Assembly (NCBI RefSeq): GCF_009193265.1 | Contig: NZ_VZZZ01000001.1 | Coordinates: 1,157,892-1,221,891, forward strand | Direction: 5' to 3' | Length of the DNA: 64,000 bases | From: Marinobacter changyiensis | Lineage (GTDB): Bacteria; Pseudomonadota; Gammaproteobacteria; Pseudomonadales; Oleiphilaceae | Shown here: one piece after another, positions 46,228-55,351 of the stretch | How the letters are laid out: each line of letters starts with the position of its first letter | Numbering within the stretch: the stretch's first letter is position 1 | Notes under the pieces: generated by a model | The model's database searches: none | What the model was told of the DNA's origin: nothing | The model's input: the letters and a program-made list of their open reading frames with translations, nothing else | Made by a program: the position numbers and the translations under genes

Positions 46228-47226
46228 ATGAGTGAACTAAATCGGCAGGTCGCTTCCACCTCTGCAGTGCCGCAAGGAGAACCTGAAACCCTGATCGGCC
46301 ACTACTTCCGGGATGCGTCCCGCCACGGGTTACTGACCGAGAAGGGCGAGCGCACGCTTAGCCGTCGCCTCACTTTTTGCCTGGATGTTCTCGCCGACGT
46401 GCAGGGGCTGGGCGATGATGTCCCGAGGACCATTCGAGAGGTGGTTGGGCAGTGTTCAGAGTCGGAACTACCCACTCTGCGTTCCAGGCGCGCACTCCGC
46501 CTGGTGAAGGCCAGCCGGGAACTGCTGATCCAGAGTAATCTGCGGTTGGCAGTACATATTGCCCGCCGCCATTCGAACCGTGGCCTGTCGATGTCGGACC
46601 TGATACAGGACGGCAATGTCGGCCTGATCAAGGCGGTCGAGCGGTTTGACCCCGGCAAGGGCTTCCGTTTCTCCACCTACGCGTACTGGTGGATCAGTGA
46701 GGAGGTCAAGCGTTGCCTCAAACGGGGCCAGAGGGTTGTACGCACCCCGGACCACATTGTCGACGAGATTCGTGCCTTGCAAGCCACCACATTGAAGCTC
46801 CACCGCAAACTCGGCCGCACACCGCGGCAGAGTGAACTGGCCCAGGAGCTGGAAATAGCCCCGAGCCGGGTGAGTGAACTGGTTGTGTATGGCGGTGCGG
46901 AAATTTCCACCGACGCGCCGACCACCGAGGACGGCAATGTAATGCTGGGTGATGCCCTGACGCTGGGCGAACAGGAAACACCTGAACAGGCGCTGGTACC
47001 CCGTGACCGCCGCAGGATACTGGAGAGTATCCTGGAGGACCTGAACCCGCGGGAGCAGTCAGTATTGAGCCGACGTTTTGGCCTCGATCGTCCGGAGCCG
47101 GATACCTTGCAAGTGATTTCGGATGATATGGGCATCAGCCGGGAACGGGTTCGTCAGATCGAGAAGGGCGCATTGGCCAAGTTACAGGCAAAATACGCTG
47201 ATATGGGGGATTTGGTTGGTAATTAA
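46228..47226 (+). CDS. Sigma-70 family RNA polymerase sigma factor (RpoS/RpoH-like group)
   Basis: A 332-residue sigma factor. Region 2 is ESNLRLAV-like (LIQSNLRLAVHIARRHSNRG, then LSMSDLIQDGNVGLIKAVER and GFRFSTYAYWWISEEVKR); region 3 (TPRQSELAQELEIAPSRVSE) and region 4 with the helix-turn-helix (MGISRERVRQIEKGALAKL) follow. Region 1.1 is missing, as in group 2 and 3 factors, and region 1.2 (LIGHYFRDASRHGLLTEKGE) is divergent. It is not a standard RpoS. Its position right after the ectoine genes hints at a stress role, an inference only. A terminator follows. Confidence 0.85.
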   Translation: MSELNRQVASTSAVPQGEPETLIGHYFRDASRHGLLTEKGERTLSRRLTFCLDVLADVQGLGDDVPRTIREVVGQCSESELPTLRSRRALRLVKASRELLIQSNLRLAVHIARRHSNRGLSMSDLIQDGNVGLIKAVERFDPGKGFRFSTYAYWWISEEVKRCLKRGQRVVRTPDHIVDEIRALQATTLKLHRKLGRTPRQSELAQELEIAPSRVSELVVYGGAEISTDAPTTEDGNVMLGDALTLGEQETPEQALVPRDRRRILESILEDLNPREQSVLSRRFGLDRPEPDTLQVISDDMGISRERVRQIEKGALAKLQAKYADMGDLVGN

Positions 47227-47242
47227 AGCCGATCTGATCATC

Positions 47243-47270
47243 AAAAAGCCGGCAGATCTGCCGGCTTTTT
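47243..47270 (+). terminator. Rho-independent terminator after the sigma factor gene
   Basis: AAAAAGCCGGCAG pairs with CTGCCGGCTTTTT, a near-perfect stem with A- and T-runs, able to work for both strands between convergent genes. Confidence 0.88.
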
Positions 47271-47313
47271 AGTGGCAACCTGTCTTCAACAAAGAACGAG
47301 GTGGCGTCCGGAT

Positions 47314-47763
47314 TCAGGCCGCGGTCAAAAACCATCCGGCCACGAGGACTTGGGTAATCACCGCGATGCTGGTCAGTACCAGGCGTAGCTTCTGATACCA
47401 GCGCGGCCAGTAAAGATGCATCCAGTGCACGTCAATGATGTAAAGCACCAGGAAGGCCGCTGGATAAAGCACAATCTGCCAGACCAGCGGCAACAACAGG
47501 CCAATGCCGGCGGTGATAAAGAACAGCTGGCTGATCAGCATGGTAGTCAGGGGCGACAGCGGGTAGCAGCGGGCTTCCAGTTGCATGGCAATGGGCCAGT
47601 AGACCCCGGCCATAAAGGCAAGAATTCCAGCGCTGTAAACATAAAAATAGTTGGTCAGCCAAACGCTGTGTTCCGGCCAGTAAAATAGCGATGCAGCGCC
47701 CAGAATAAAGGGCAGCAAACCCAGCAGGCCAATGGCAACAGCCAGTCGGGCAACTGCGATCAT
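47314..47763 (-). CDS. DUF3429 membrane protein
   Basis: A 149-residue protein with five hydrophobic helices. GLLGLLPFILGAASLFYWPE, FYVYSAGILAFMAGVYWP and IIDVHWMHLYWPRWYQKLR match the DUF3429 family, whose role is unknown. It starts within the stop of the upstream DUF6482-like gene (4-bp overlap), so the two form a small operon. Confidence 0.82.
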   Translation of the reverse strand: MIAVARLAVAIGLLGLLPFILGAASLFYWPEHSVWLTNYFYVYSAGILAFMAGVYWPIAMQLEARCYPLSPLTTMLISQLFFITAGIGLLLPLVWQIVLYPAAFLVLYIIDVHWMHLYWPRWYQKLRLVLTSIAVITQVLVAGWFLTAA

Positions 47764-48065
47764 GTCTCCCGCCCCTGAATCCGTATGCGCATGGGTTGGA
47801 TATTGCCAGAGTCCATGCCGATCATTTCATGGTAAGCCGAGGGGTGGACAATCTCTGTGCGACCAACTTCAAACGCACCCAGCGTGTCCTGGACCTCCCA
47901 ACTGCTCCGAAACAGCAGTGTCTGCCGTTCACTGTCGGACAGCACCACCATCTCACCATCAATGTTCAATCTCGCCATATAGCGCTGGCCTTCCAGTGAC
48001 ATGATCTCGAGCAGATCAATGGAAGCGGATTCCCTTGCTCGTAGCTCTGATAATGTAATTCTCAC
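47760..48065 (-). CDS. DUF6482-like small protein
   Basis: A 101-residue soluble protein; SASIDLLEIMSLEGQRYMAR, the LLFRSSWEVQDTLGAFEV stretch and the HPSAYHEMIGM ending fit the DUF6482 family as I remember it. A GTG at 48065 with GGAG 9 bp upstream is the likely start; the longer frame to 48185 starts with hydrophobic, non-conserved sequence. Coupled to the DUF3429 gene. Function unknown. Confidence 0.65.
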   Translation of the reverse strand: MRITLSELRARESASIDLLEIMSLEGQRYMARLNIDGEMVVLSDSERQTLLFRSSWEVQDTLGAFEVGRTEIVHPSAYHEMIGMDSGNIQPMRIRIQGRET

Positions 48066-48185
48066 GGTGTTGCGCTCCGGTAAATCGGGTATGGGAAGCA
48101 ATACGAAGAAGGGCGATATCAAGATCAACGAGGGCCGGGCAAAATTAGATTTCTCAGGTCCTGGATGGTGCAGGTTGTCGACCAC

Positions 48186-48776
48186 TTACCCCAGTGCGTG
48201 ACAGGCGAAGTGCTGCGGGCAAGACACCAGGTGGTCGTTTACCATGCCAGTGGCCTGCATAAAGGCATACACGATGGTCGGCCCGACAAAATTGAAACCC
48301 TGTTTGCGAAGGGCTTTGGACATCGCCTGCGCCTCACAGGTATGGACCGGTACCTCGGCAAAGGAGCGCCAATGGTTCTGGACAGGGCTGCCGTCCACAA
48401 AATCCCATAGGAAACGGCTGAATGACTGGCCTTGCTCCTTCAGCGCCAGGTAGCCCCGGGCGTTTTTGATGATCGACTCCACCTTGAGGCGATTGCGGAT
48501 AATACCGGGGTTCTGCAGCAGGGCTGCTATTCTCTCACTGTCGTACCGGACGATCTTCTCGGGGTCAAAATCGTCGTAGGCGGCACGGTAGGTCTGTTGC
48601 TTCCTAAGAATGGTGATCCAGCTCAGGCCCGCCTGCTGGCCGTCCAGGCAGAGTTTCTCGAACAATGCCAAATCGTCGTATTCCGGCCGCCCCCAGACTT
48701 CATCATGGTACGCCACGTAAAGCGGATCGGTCCCGCACCAGGGACAACGTTCCCCGGTTTCGGCGATGTCAGTCAT
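48186..48776 (-). CDS. tag: DNA-3-methyladenine glycosylase I
   Basis: Removes 3-methyladenine from alkylated DNA. The 196-residue protein has the N-terminal zinc Cys (RCPWCGTDPLYVAYHDEVWG), QAGLSWITILRKQQTYRAAY with the base-binding aromatic residues, and the C-terminal FNFVGPTIVYAFMQATGMVN with zinc ligands HLVSCPQH. It lies 12 bp after pdxH on the minus strand and is probably cotranscribed. Confidence 0.96.
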   Translation of the reverse strand: MTDIAETGERCPWCGTDPLYVAYHDEVWGRPEYDDLALFEKLCLDGQQAGLSWITILRKQQTYRAAYDDFDPEKIVRYDSERIAALLQNPGIIRNRLKVESIIKNARGYLALKEQGQSFSRFLWDFVDGSPVQNHWRSFAEVPVHTCEAQAMSKALRKQGFNFVGPTIVYAFMQATGMVNDHLVSCPQHFACHALG

Positions 48777-48788
48777 GGGTTGTTTTAT

Positions 48789-49433
48789 TCATGGTTGAAG
48801 CCTCTGGATGATCCAGCCATCATCTTGCTTGAGATATTCGAACCGGTCGTGCAGACGGCTGGGACGGCCTTGCCAGAATTCGATACGGCGGGGCGTCACC
48901 CGGTACCCACCCCAGAACGAGGGCAGCGGAACCTCACCGTCGCCGAATTTACGCTTTATCTCGGCAACTTTCTGCTCCAGCAGCCCCCGGGAGGTAATAA
49001 CCTGGCTCTGTTCTGAAACCCAGGCGCCGATCCGGCTGCCACGGGGCCGGGAGGCAAAATAGCGCAGTGATTCGGCCTTGCTGACTTTTTCAACGCTGCC
49101 CTGAACAATCACCTGTCGGTTCAGCCCGAGCCATGGAAACAGCAACGCGGCGTTGGGGTTATCCGCCAGCTCCGCCGCTTTGCGGCTACCATAATTGGTA
49201 TAGAACACAAAGCCCTGGTCATCAAAATACTTCAATAACACAGTTCGGATATCAGGCCGACCGTCGCGATCGCTGGTGGCGAGGGACATGGCGTTGGGCT
49301 CGAGGATGCCAGCAGTGCGGGCATCGTTGAACCAGTGCCCGAACTGCTGGATTGGATCGGGGTTGAGGTCGTCACGATCGAGGCCGTCACTCTCAAAGTC
49401 ACGGCGCATGTCACCTATGTCCATCGGAAGCAT
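48789..49433 (-). CDS. pdxH: Pyridoxamine/pyridoxine 5'-phosphate oxidase
   Basis: FMN enzyme making pyridoxal phosphate, the cofactor of EctB among others. A 214-residue protein with EPNAMSLATSDRDGRPDIRT, GFVFYTNYGSRKAAELADNP, SRPRGSRIGAWVSEQSQ and the terminal SRLHDRFEYLKQDDGWIIQR ending in LQP, all typical. Starts at 49433 or at 49424 (three codons later, with GGA upstream). First gene of pdxH-tag. Confidence 0.97.
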   Translation of the reverse strand: MLPMDIGDMRRDFESDGLDRDDLNPDPIQQFGHWFNDARTAGILEPNAMSLATSDRDGRPDIRTVLLKYFDDQGFVFYTNYGSRKAAELADNPNAALLFPWLGLNRQVIVQGSVEKVSKAESLRYFASRPRGSRIGAWVSEQSQVITSRGLLEQKVAEIKRKFGDGEVPLPSFWGGYRVTPRRIEFWQGRPSRLHDRFEYLKQDDGWIIQRLQP

Positions 49434-49589
49434 CCCGGGGTTGAGTTAAGGGGCAGGTTAATCGTCGCTAGCACCGATTCACTGCGGTGTACTATTCTTT
49501 CAGGATTGGCGGCGGATGGAAATGCACGGGAGCCCCGCGTTATAGTCGTGTAACAATACACGTCGATTTCTTTTTAAGGAGATACGCTG

Positions 49590-52484
49590 TTGGCCACCCC
49601 TGTAACCGCAAAACCCTGGCATAAACGGCTATCTGTCTGGCTGGTGATAGCGGTGCTGTTTTACGCTCTGCTTGTGGGTGGGGTCTTGCCATGGTGGCTG
49701 GAGCGCGAGGTGCCTGACCGGTTGCAGCAGCACCTGGGCTGGACCGCCACGGTGGATGATATCCGGATCAATCCCATTAATCTGAGTGTGGGAGTGACTG
49801 AACTTACGGCGGTGGATGCCTCCGGCGAGCCGGTGTTTGCGCTGCAACATCTTGACCTGAACCCGGCGCTGCTGGCCCTGTTCAGCGGCACCGTTGCCTT
49901 TGACCATATTATCCTGGACGACCCCTTTGTGCGGGTTGATCTGCTTGACGATGCAGGCAACAATTTTGCTCGGGACTGGCAGGCTAACAACAAAGTCAGC
50001 GCTCCGGTAGAGGGTCGCCCGAAGCAGACCGCTCCCCCCCCGGAGCTCTATTTTGGAAAGATCGCGCTGAACGGCGGCGAACTGCTTTTGCGGGATATGA
50101 GCCAGCCAGAGACTACCGAGTTTCAGATCTCTCCACTGCAGGTGGAGTTAACCAACCTTGCCACCTACGAGCGGGATGGCACTGGCGAGTACATTCTGTC
50201 AGCGGCCATTAATGATCAGTTGATTGACTGGCAAGGTACTCTCAGCCTGACACCGTTACTATCCCGTGGCCGTTTGAGCCTGACGGATATTGACTACAAC
50301 ATCATCCGGCATTTTGCAGGCGAGTACCTGCCCTACGAGCTTCAGGATGGCGTGGTCAGCATCGAGACCGACTACGACATGGCCATGTACGATAACTTAC
50401 AGCTCGTGACCGAGAATGGCACCCTTTACCTGCGAGAACTCGCCCTGGCGGTACCCGGGGAAAGCGAGTCGGCGGCGCTGGAACTGGCAGAGATCAAGAT
50501 TGAGCAGATCGGATTCAGCCTTTATGAGCGGATATTGACGGTCGGCTCAGCGAACATCAGCAACACGATCGTGAATTTGAACCGTAATGGCGATGGCGTC
50601 ATCAATTTGATGAAACCCTTTTCCGGCGATGATGAAACTGACAGCGACAGCACGGCGGCTTCCGAGCCTTTCCAGTGGACGGTGGGGCCGGTACAGCTAA
50701 CCGAAAGTGCGGTACGCTGGCGTGATGAGCAAACCGCCAGGCCGGTTAATCTGGCAGCTGAGAATATCAACCTGTCGGTGACCGGTTTGAGTGACCAGTT
50801 GGCGGAGCCGATACAGTATGAGCTGGGATTCAACCTGGCCAGCGGTGGCCAAGTGTCAGTCCGGGGACAGGCCACCCGCCAGCCGTTTACACTGCAAGCC
50901 TCCACCAGGGCGGAGCAGGTGGCCCTGCCGGCGTTTGGACCCTACCTGCAGCAAACTGCCGCAGTAAATATCCGCAAAGGCCTGCTGAGCTTCGACGGGT
51001 CATTGGATCTGGATGGTCAGAATGACCCGCTGACCGGTACCTATAGTGGCCAGGGCCGCATTGATGAACTGGATGCTACCCTGAAGGACAACGATGAACC
51101 CCTGCTGGCCTGGCAAACTCTCATTCTGGAACCTGTGGAGTACAATCTTGCCCCTGCCCGGCTGGAAATCGGAACAGTAACGCTGCAACAACCGAAGCTC
51201 GGCGTTGTGAGGCTGGCGGACGGATCTCACAATGTCGAGCAGATCCTGGCGTCGGGGCCAGGGCAGTCGGCAGCGTCAGACACCGGCAGTGAGGAGGAGC
51301 CCAGGTTTATCTTTCGGGTGGGCGAGTTTGTGATGGAAAGCGGTGAGGTGGCCTATTCAGACAGGACCCTTGAACCGCCATTTTCGACCCGGCTTCATGC
51401 CCTGGACGGTGCTCTGACCGGCCTCAGTACCATTACCCCGCAACAGGCCAAAATTGGTGCCAGGGGCCGGATCGGGGATTCCGGAAAAGTGGATGTTGAG
51501 GGCACTATAGCTACCCTCGGTACCAATGAAACCACTAACCTGCACCTGGTGATGACCGAACTTGCGCTACCGGCTTTGAGCCCCTATTTCGGGCGTTACC
51601 TCGGTTATCGCGTGGACAGCGGCAAGCTGGCGCTGGACCTGGACTATGAAATTACCGGATCGAAACTCGAAGCACAGAACGAAGTGATTCTGGAGCGCCT
51701 GCAACTGGGTGCGCCCGTGCAAAGCGAAGAGGCTACTGACGCGCCTGTCAAGCTTGGGTTGGCGATGCTTAGGGATGGTGATGGTCGAATCGAAATCAAC
51801 CTGCCCATAGAGGGCAATCTGAGCAACCCGGATTTCCAGCTCGGGCAGGTAATGATGAATACGTTTGTCAATATGGTGGTGAAGGCTGCCATCTCGCCTT
51901 TCAGCATGTTGGGCTCAATTGGCGATATGGCGGGGCTGTCGGAATCCGAACTTGGTAACGTGGAGTTCAACCCCGGCAGTAACACGATGGCAGATGGCGA
52001 AGAGAAAAAACTGGAAGTCATCGCCCAAGCCCTGGCCGAGCGACCGGAACTTTTGCTGAATATCCGGGGCGCCGCGGTGCCGGAGCTGGACGGCCCGGGG
52101 CTGAAGCGCGACAATCTGTTACAGGAGTTGGGGATCGACCCGAGTGCCAGTATTTCCGACCGTATCAGCAGGCTGGAGGCAGCGTATCAGCAGCGCAACA
52201 ATGGCTCGGTGCAGCAGCTCCGTAAGCAAGCTGCGCGTAATGGAGGCCTCAGTGATAACGGCTGGGAGCTGGCCCTGGTTGATGCGCTCACAAAGGACCA
52301 GTCACCGTCCTCCAATGCCCTGCAAAAACTGGCCTACGAGCGGGCCAACTGGCTCCAGCGCCAACTGCGTGAAACCTACGATATCCCGTCCGAACAACTG
52401 TATGTGCTGGACCCGGTACTGGACGCTTCCGCTGAAGCCGGAACTGACAACGTCAAGGTGCCGTTCCAGCTCGATGCGCGCTAG
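49590..52484 (+). CDS. DUF748 (AsmA-like) envelope protein
   Basis: A 964-residue protein with one N-terminal membrane helix (LSVWLVIAVLFYALLVGGVL) and a long periplasmic part rich in beta strands. DUF748 segments are visible (VGVTELTAVDASGEPVFALQ, and MESGEVAYSDRTLEPPFSTR), resembling the AsmA/TamB bridge-like lipid transport clan. The C-terminus carries an OmpA-like stretch (LEVIAQALAERPELLLNIRG). The start is TTG 49590 with AAGGAGA seven bases upstream. Function unknown; envelope maintenance is likely from the family. It is the last intact core gene before the island-disrupted yfbR. Confidence 0.85.
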   Translation: MATPVTAKPWHKRLSVWLVIAVLFYALLVGGVLPWWLEREVPDRLQQHLGWTATVDDIRINPINLSVGVTELTAVDASGEPVFALQHLDLNPALLALFSGTVAFDHIILDDPFVRVDLLDDAGNNFARDWQANNKVSAPVEGRPKQTAPPPELYFGKIALNGGELLLRDMSQPETTEFQISPLQVELTNLATYERDGTGEYILSAAINDQLIDWQGTLSLTPLLSRGRLSLTDIDYNIIRHFAGEYLPYELQDGVVSIETDYDMAMYDNLQLVTENGTLYLRELALAVPGESESAALELAEIKIEQIGFSLYERILTVGSANISNTIVNLNRNGDGVINLMKPFSGDDETDSDSTAASEPFQWTVGPVQLTESAVRWRDEQTARPVNLAAENINLSVTGLSDQLAEPIQYELGFNLASGGQVSVRGQATRQPFTLQASTRAEQVALPAFGPYLQQTAAVNIRKGLLSFDGSLDLDGQNDPLTGTYSGQGRIDELDATLKDNDEPLLAWQTLILEPVEYNLAPARLEIGTVTLQQPKLGVVRLADGSHNVEQILASGPGQSAASDTGSEEEPRFIFRVGEFVMESGEVAYSDRTLEPPFSTRLHALDGALTGLSTITPQQAKIGARGRIGDSGKVDVEGTIATLGTNETTNLHLVMTELALPALSPYFGRYLGYRVDSGKLALDLDYEITGSKLEAQNEVILERLQLGAPVQSEEATDAPVKLGLAMLRDGDGRIEINLPIEGNLSNPDFQLGQVMMNTFVNMVVKAAISPFSMLGSIGDMAGLSESELGNVEFNPGSNTMADGEEKKLEVIAQALAERPELLLNIRGAAVPELDGPGLKRDNLLQELGIDPSASISDRISRLEAAYQQRNNGSVQQLRKQAARNGGLSDNGWELALVDALTKDQSPSSNALQKLAYERANWLQRQLRETYDIPSEQLYVLDPVLDASAEAGTDNVKVPFQLDAR

Positions 52485-52596
52485 TCAGTAGCCTATGGGT
52501 GAGAAGCTCGGGTCAATGGTGAATACCGATTCAGCGCCTTGCCAACGGTGCGCGTGACCATACACTAAAAATTTCTGTTAAAGGACTGCGACACCC

Positions 52597-52836
52597 ATGA
52601 CCCGGCCCGTCAGCCATTTTTTTGCCTACATTGCTCGTCTGCGCTGGATTCGTCGCTGGGGACTGATGCGTAACGCTATTGAAGAAAACGTCGCCACCCA
52701 TTCCTGGGAAGTGGCCACGCTGGCCCATGCCCTGGCATTGATCCGCAATCGGCATTTCGGCGGTACGGTGAACCCTGACCGTATGGCCGCTGCTGCGCTA
52801 TACCACGACGCGACGGAAGTGATTACCGGGGATTAA
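52597..52836 (+). pseudogene. yfbR: 5'-deoxynucleotidase gene yfbR, cut by island insertion
   Basis: Only the first 79 residues remain. They match Yfb[21 protein letters not shown] with the substrate-selecting Arg-Trp, the metal His in ATHSWEVA and the HD pair in [12 protein letters not shown]. In YfbR the next residues are LPTPVKY; here GAT is followed directly by TAA and AT-rich DNA of a different character. The break thus lies at about 52833, at the codon of the conserved Asp of TGD. The 3' part of the gene is not in the window. Confidence 0.9.
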
Positions 52837-52924
52837 TGCGAAAATATAAATCATGTAAAAGTTGACTTTATTGCGAAAACACAACAGCGTGTAAGGTATA
52901 GTCACGTAAATTAAGGTTTTCAAG

Positions 52925-53518
52925 ATGAAGCAAAGTGCATTTGTAGCTTGGATTTTCAGAATGCCCCTTATTAAGAGATGGGGTTTAATGCACTGCATTA
53001 AACCTGAAAATGTGGCAGAGCACAGTCACCAAGTCGCAGTAATTGCCCATTTGCTTTGCGTTATTAAAAACGAACGATACGGTGGAGATTTGAATCCTGA
53101 GAAGGCTGCTACGCTAGCTATATTTCATGAAATCTCAGAAAGTAAACTACAAGATCTCAACCATGTTGTTAAGTATCATAATAAAGATTTCACTAAACAA
53201 TATAAAAGTTTAGAGCATTTGGCCGAGCAAGAATGTGTCGACACGCTGCCACAAGATTTAAAAAAATATTACTCAAATATAGTGATACAGAATGACGTTG
53301 ATCCAGCCTATCGTCCGGTGTTAAAAGCTGCGGACACAATTTCCGCTTATTTGAAGTCATTGGATGAGCAAAAATTTGGTAATGTCGAATTTGATTACGT
53401 TAGAAAAAACATTGAAAAAAAACTGTTCTCTCTAAAGAGGGATTATCCGGAAGTTGATGACTTTTTAAAAGTTTTTGCTAAAAACTGTCTAGCTTCAATC
53501 GATGAACTTGCATCTTAA
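52925..53518 (+). CDS. Complete YfbR-like HD-domain protein carried by the island
   Basis: A 197-residue HD hydrolase, first gene of the island. It aligns through its length with YfbR dNMP 5'-nucleotidase: RWGLM, H in VAEHSHQVA, and the motif at residue 68 numbered as in E. coli YfbR. His68 is kept, but Asp69 is Glu (FHEISESKLQD), Glu72 and Asp77 are kept, and the later Asp is in KAADTISAYLKSL. The metal-binding HD is therefore HE. It may restore the deoxynucleotidase lost by insertion, or have a changed activity. It is AT-rich, unlike the host copy, and its DNA differs across the insertion site. The next gene begins 9 bp downstream. Confidence 0.85.
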   Translation: MKQSAFVAWIFRMPLIKRWGLMHCIKPENVAEHSHQVAVIAHLLCVIKNERYGGDLNPEKAATLAIFHEISESKLQDLNHVVKYHNKDFTKQYKSLEHLAEQECVDTLPQDLKKYYSNIVIQNDVDPAYRPVLKAADTISAYLKSLDEQKFGNVEFDYVRKNIEKKLFSLKRDYPEVDDFLKVFAKNCLASIDELAS

Positions 53519-53527
53519 GATAAATAT

Positions 53528-55351
53528 ATGAACTACGAAGAATTAGAGTCTTCATTCTATGAAATGCTAGTCAGTGCAACTGAAAAAACAGCTGTTAAGC
53601 AATTCCTTAATTTTATCAGCACAAAAAATCCCGAAGATTTTAATTCTAAAAATTTTGGTTTGTGGGAGTTCTCTGAGTTTGTACAGTTCTTATCAATCGA
53701 TCATTCTGAAACAACTGTGTATATAACGAGCACAACAATCCGTCGTTTTTGCAGAAAGCTAACGGAATTAAACATAAAATTTAAATCGTCTCCAATAAAT
53801 TGGCCTTGTCCTAGAAAACCAGATATTGATCATTTTGATCCATTATCAAAAGAACAGTATAAAAAGTTGTGCCTATTTATCGATAATGAAATTGAGTCAA
53901 TAAGGAACCGTCTAAAACTAATTGAAAAGGCAAAGACGAACGACTCAAAGCTTGATAATTCTGGGTTGACATTTGGCCGTGGAAAAAAACCCTTTTTCAC
54001 CTACCAAGAAAAATTAACTGACGTGCTTTCAGCTGTACTTTCTTACTTCCCGGATTTCCCCATTGATTGTTCCAAAAGAGATTTTCTTATTGGAGGAAAG
54101 TATGGCGTAAACCAGCGTAAAGTTGACTATCAGGACATGGATAATGAAATAAAGATAATAAGAAAAAGATTTACAGTCCAAAAAATAAAAGAAGCTAAAA
54201 GATTTATATTGGATTATCCGGATCTAATGTTTCAAGATCTACTTAACATTATTGTACCCAGCCCAATAGAATGTCTAGTTATTCGACAGGCAATTTGTCT
54301 GGAGACGGGGTGGTCTCCAGACATCGTCTCTAGAATAAATCCTAATGACTTTATATTTCAAGAATTAGATCCGAATACCGACTATGTTTTTATTAAATCT
54401 GTTAAACACAAAGGAACTCAAAGAAACAATGTTTACAGAGAGGCGAAGTCAATGTTAGCTCCCTCTCACAAGTATAAGCCAAATAGCGCCTACAGCTTGC
54501 TTAATTTATGGTTAAAAAGAACGACGGCTTTGCGTCAAACAAAAAAATATAGGTCCTTAGTGAAAGATTTGGGGTACGAGCCTTTATTTATTTGTGTAAA
54601 TAATCTTTCAAGTATCTCGCAAGATGGACCACTTAAAGTAATCCACCCTGATGTCAAAACTAAATACAATAATACCGTCACAAATAAATATTATGATGAA
54701 AATTTGGGTTTCAGATTCGACGACAGAGCATTGAGACCAACTCACTTCTATTATCGGGGAAAAGACAAAAATACCCCACATGCCCTATTAGTAACGCTTT
54801 TTGGGCACTCGTCATCGACCGTGACGGAAGAGTTTTATGAAAATGGTTCACATTTTGAGCAAGATCGCAAAGATCGACTTTATGAAGCGTTGAATAAAAT
54901 TGATGACTCTCTACGAGATGGCAGCTTCGCTGGTGAGCTGATACCGCTGAGAGAAGGAAAAACTATTAAAGATAAAATATTTACAGTTTTTGCGGATCAA
55001 TCAAACAAAAATCCAATTGCAGTTTGCTCGGATCCATATAGACCTAACTGGCCCGGTCAGGAAAGTAGAGTCGAAATCGGCAAGAAGTGTAACTATTTCA
55101 GTAAATGCCTTTTGTGTTCACGATCTAGAGTATTTTCAGATAATTTGCCATTCGTCGTCGATAGATATTTATATTTAGAGAAGCTTAAAAGAGAACTAAG
55201 GGAAGATCATTTTTCAGTGTTTATTGACGAGTATAGTTCTTCAAAGAATGTTGTCGAATCTTGGCCCTACCAGGACGATGTTGAAGAAGCAAAAGATAGA
55301 ACCTTTCTAGAAGGTTTCATGTTACCTCCGACTATTGGAGATATGCTGTGA
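53528..55351 (+). CDS. Large recombinase-fold protein lacking the first catalytic Arg
   Basis: A 607-residue protein with a tyrosine recombinase-like catalytic region after an N-terminal core-binding-like part (TTIRRFCRKLTELNIKF). Box I reads TGWSPDI (260-266), where the invariant Arg is absent. Box II reads RALRP (400-404) instead of HxLRH, keeping Arg403. The following FGHSSSTVTEEFY (425-437) keeps Gly-His and a Tyr. Four cysteines (500, 521, 527, 530) in the C-terminal part suggest a zinc site. It is probably a DNA-binding partner of the next recombinase. Coupled to it by a GTGA overlap. The size and pairing recall Tn554-like and Gamma-Mobile-Trio recombinases; I cannot assign it to either. 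Confidence 0.75.
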   Translation: MNYEELESSFYEMLVSATEKTAVKQFLNFISTKNPEDFNSKNFGLWEFSEFVQFLSIDHSETTVYITSTTIRRFCRKLTELNIKFKSSPINWPCPRKPDIDHFDPLSKEQYKKLCLFIDNEIESIRNRLKLIEKAKTNDSKLDNSGLTFGRGKKPFFTYQEKLTDVLSAVLSYFPDFPIDCSKRDFLIGGKYGVNQRKVDYQDMDNEIKIIRKRFTVQKIKEAKRFILDYPDLMFQDLLNIIVPSPIECLVIRQAICLETGWSPDIVSRINPNDFIFQELDPNTDYVFIKSVKHKGTQRNNVYREAKSMLAPSHKYKPNSAYSLLNLWLKRTTALRQTKKYRSLVKDLGYEPLFICVNNLSSISQDGPLKVIHPDVKTKYNNTVTNKYYDENLGFRFDDRALRPTHFYYRGKDKNTPHALLVTLFGHSSSTVTEEFYENGSHFEQDRKDRLYEALNKIDDSLRDGSFAGELIPLREGKTIKDKIFTVFADQSNKNPIAVCSDPYRPNWPGQESRVEIGKKCNYFSKCLLCSRSRVFSDNLPFVVDRYLYLEKLKRELREDHFSVFIDEYSSSKNVVESWPYQDDVEEAKDRTFLEGFMLPPTIGDML

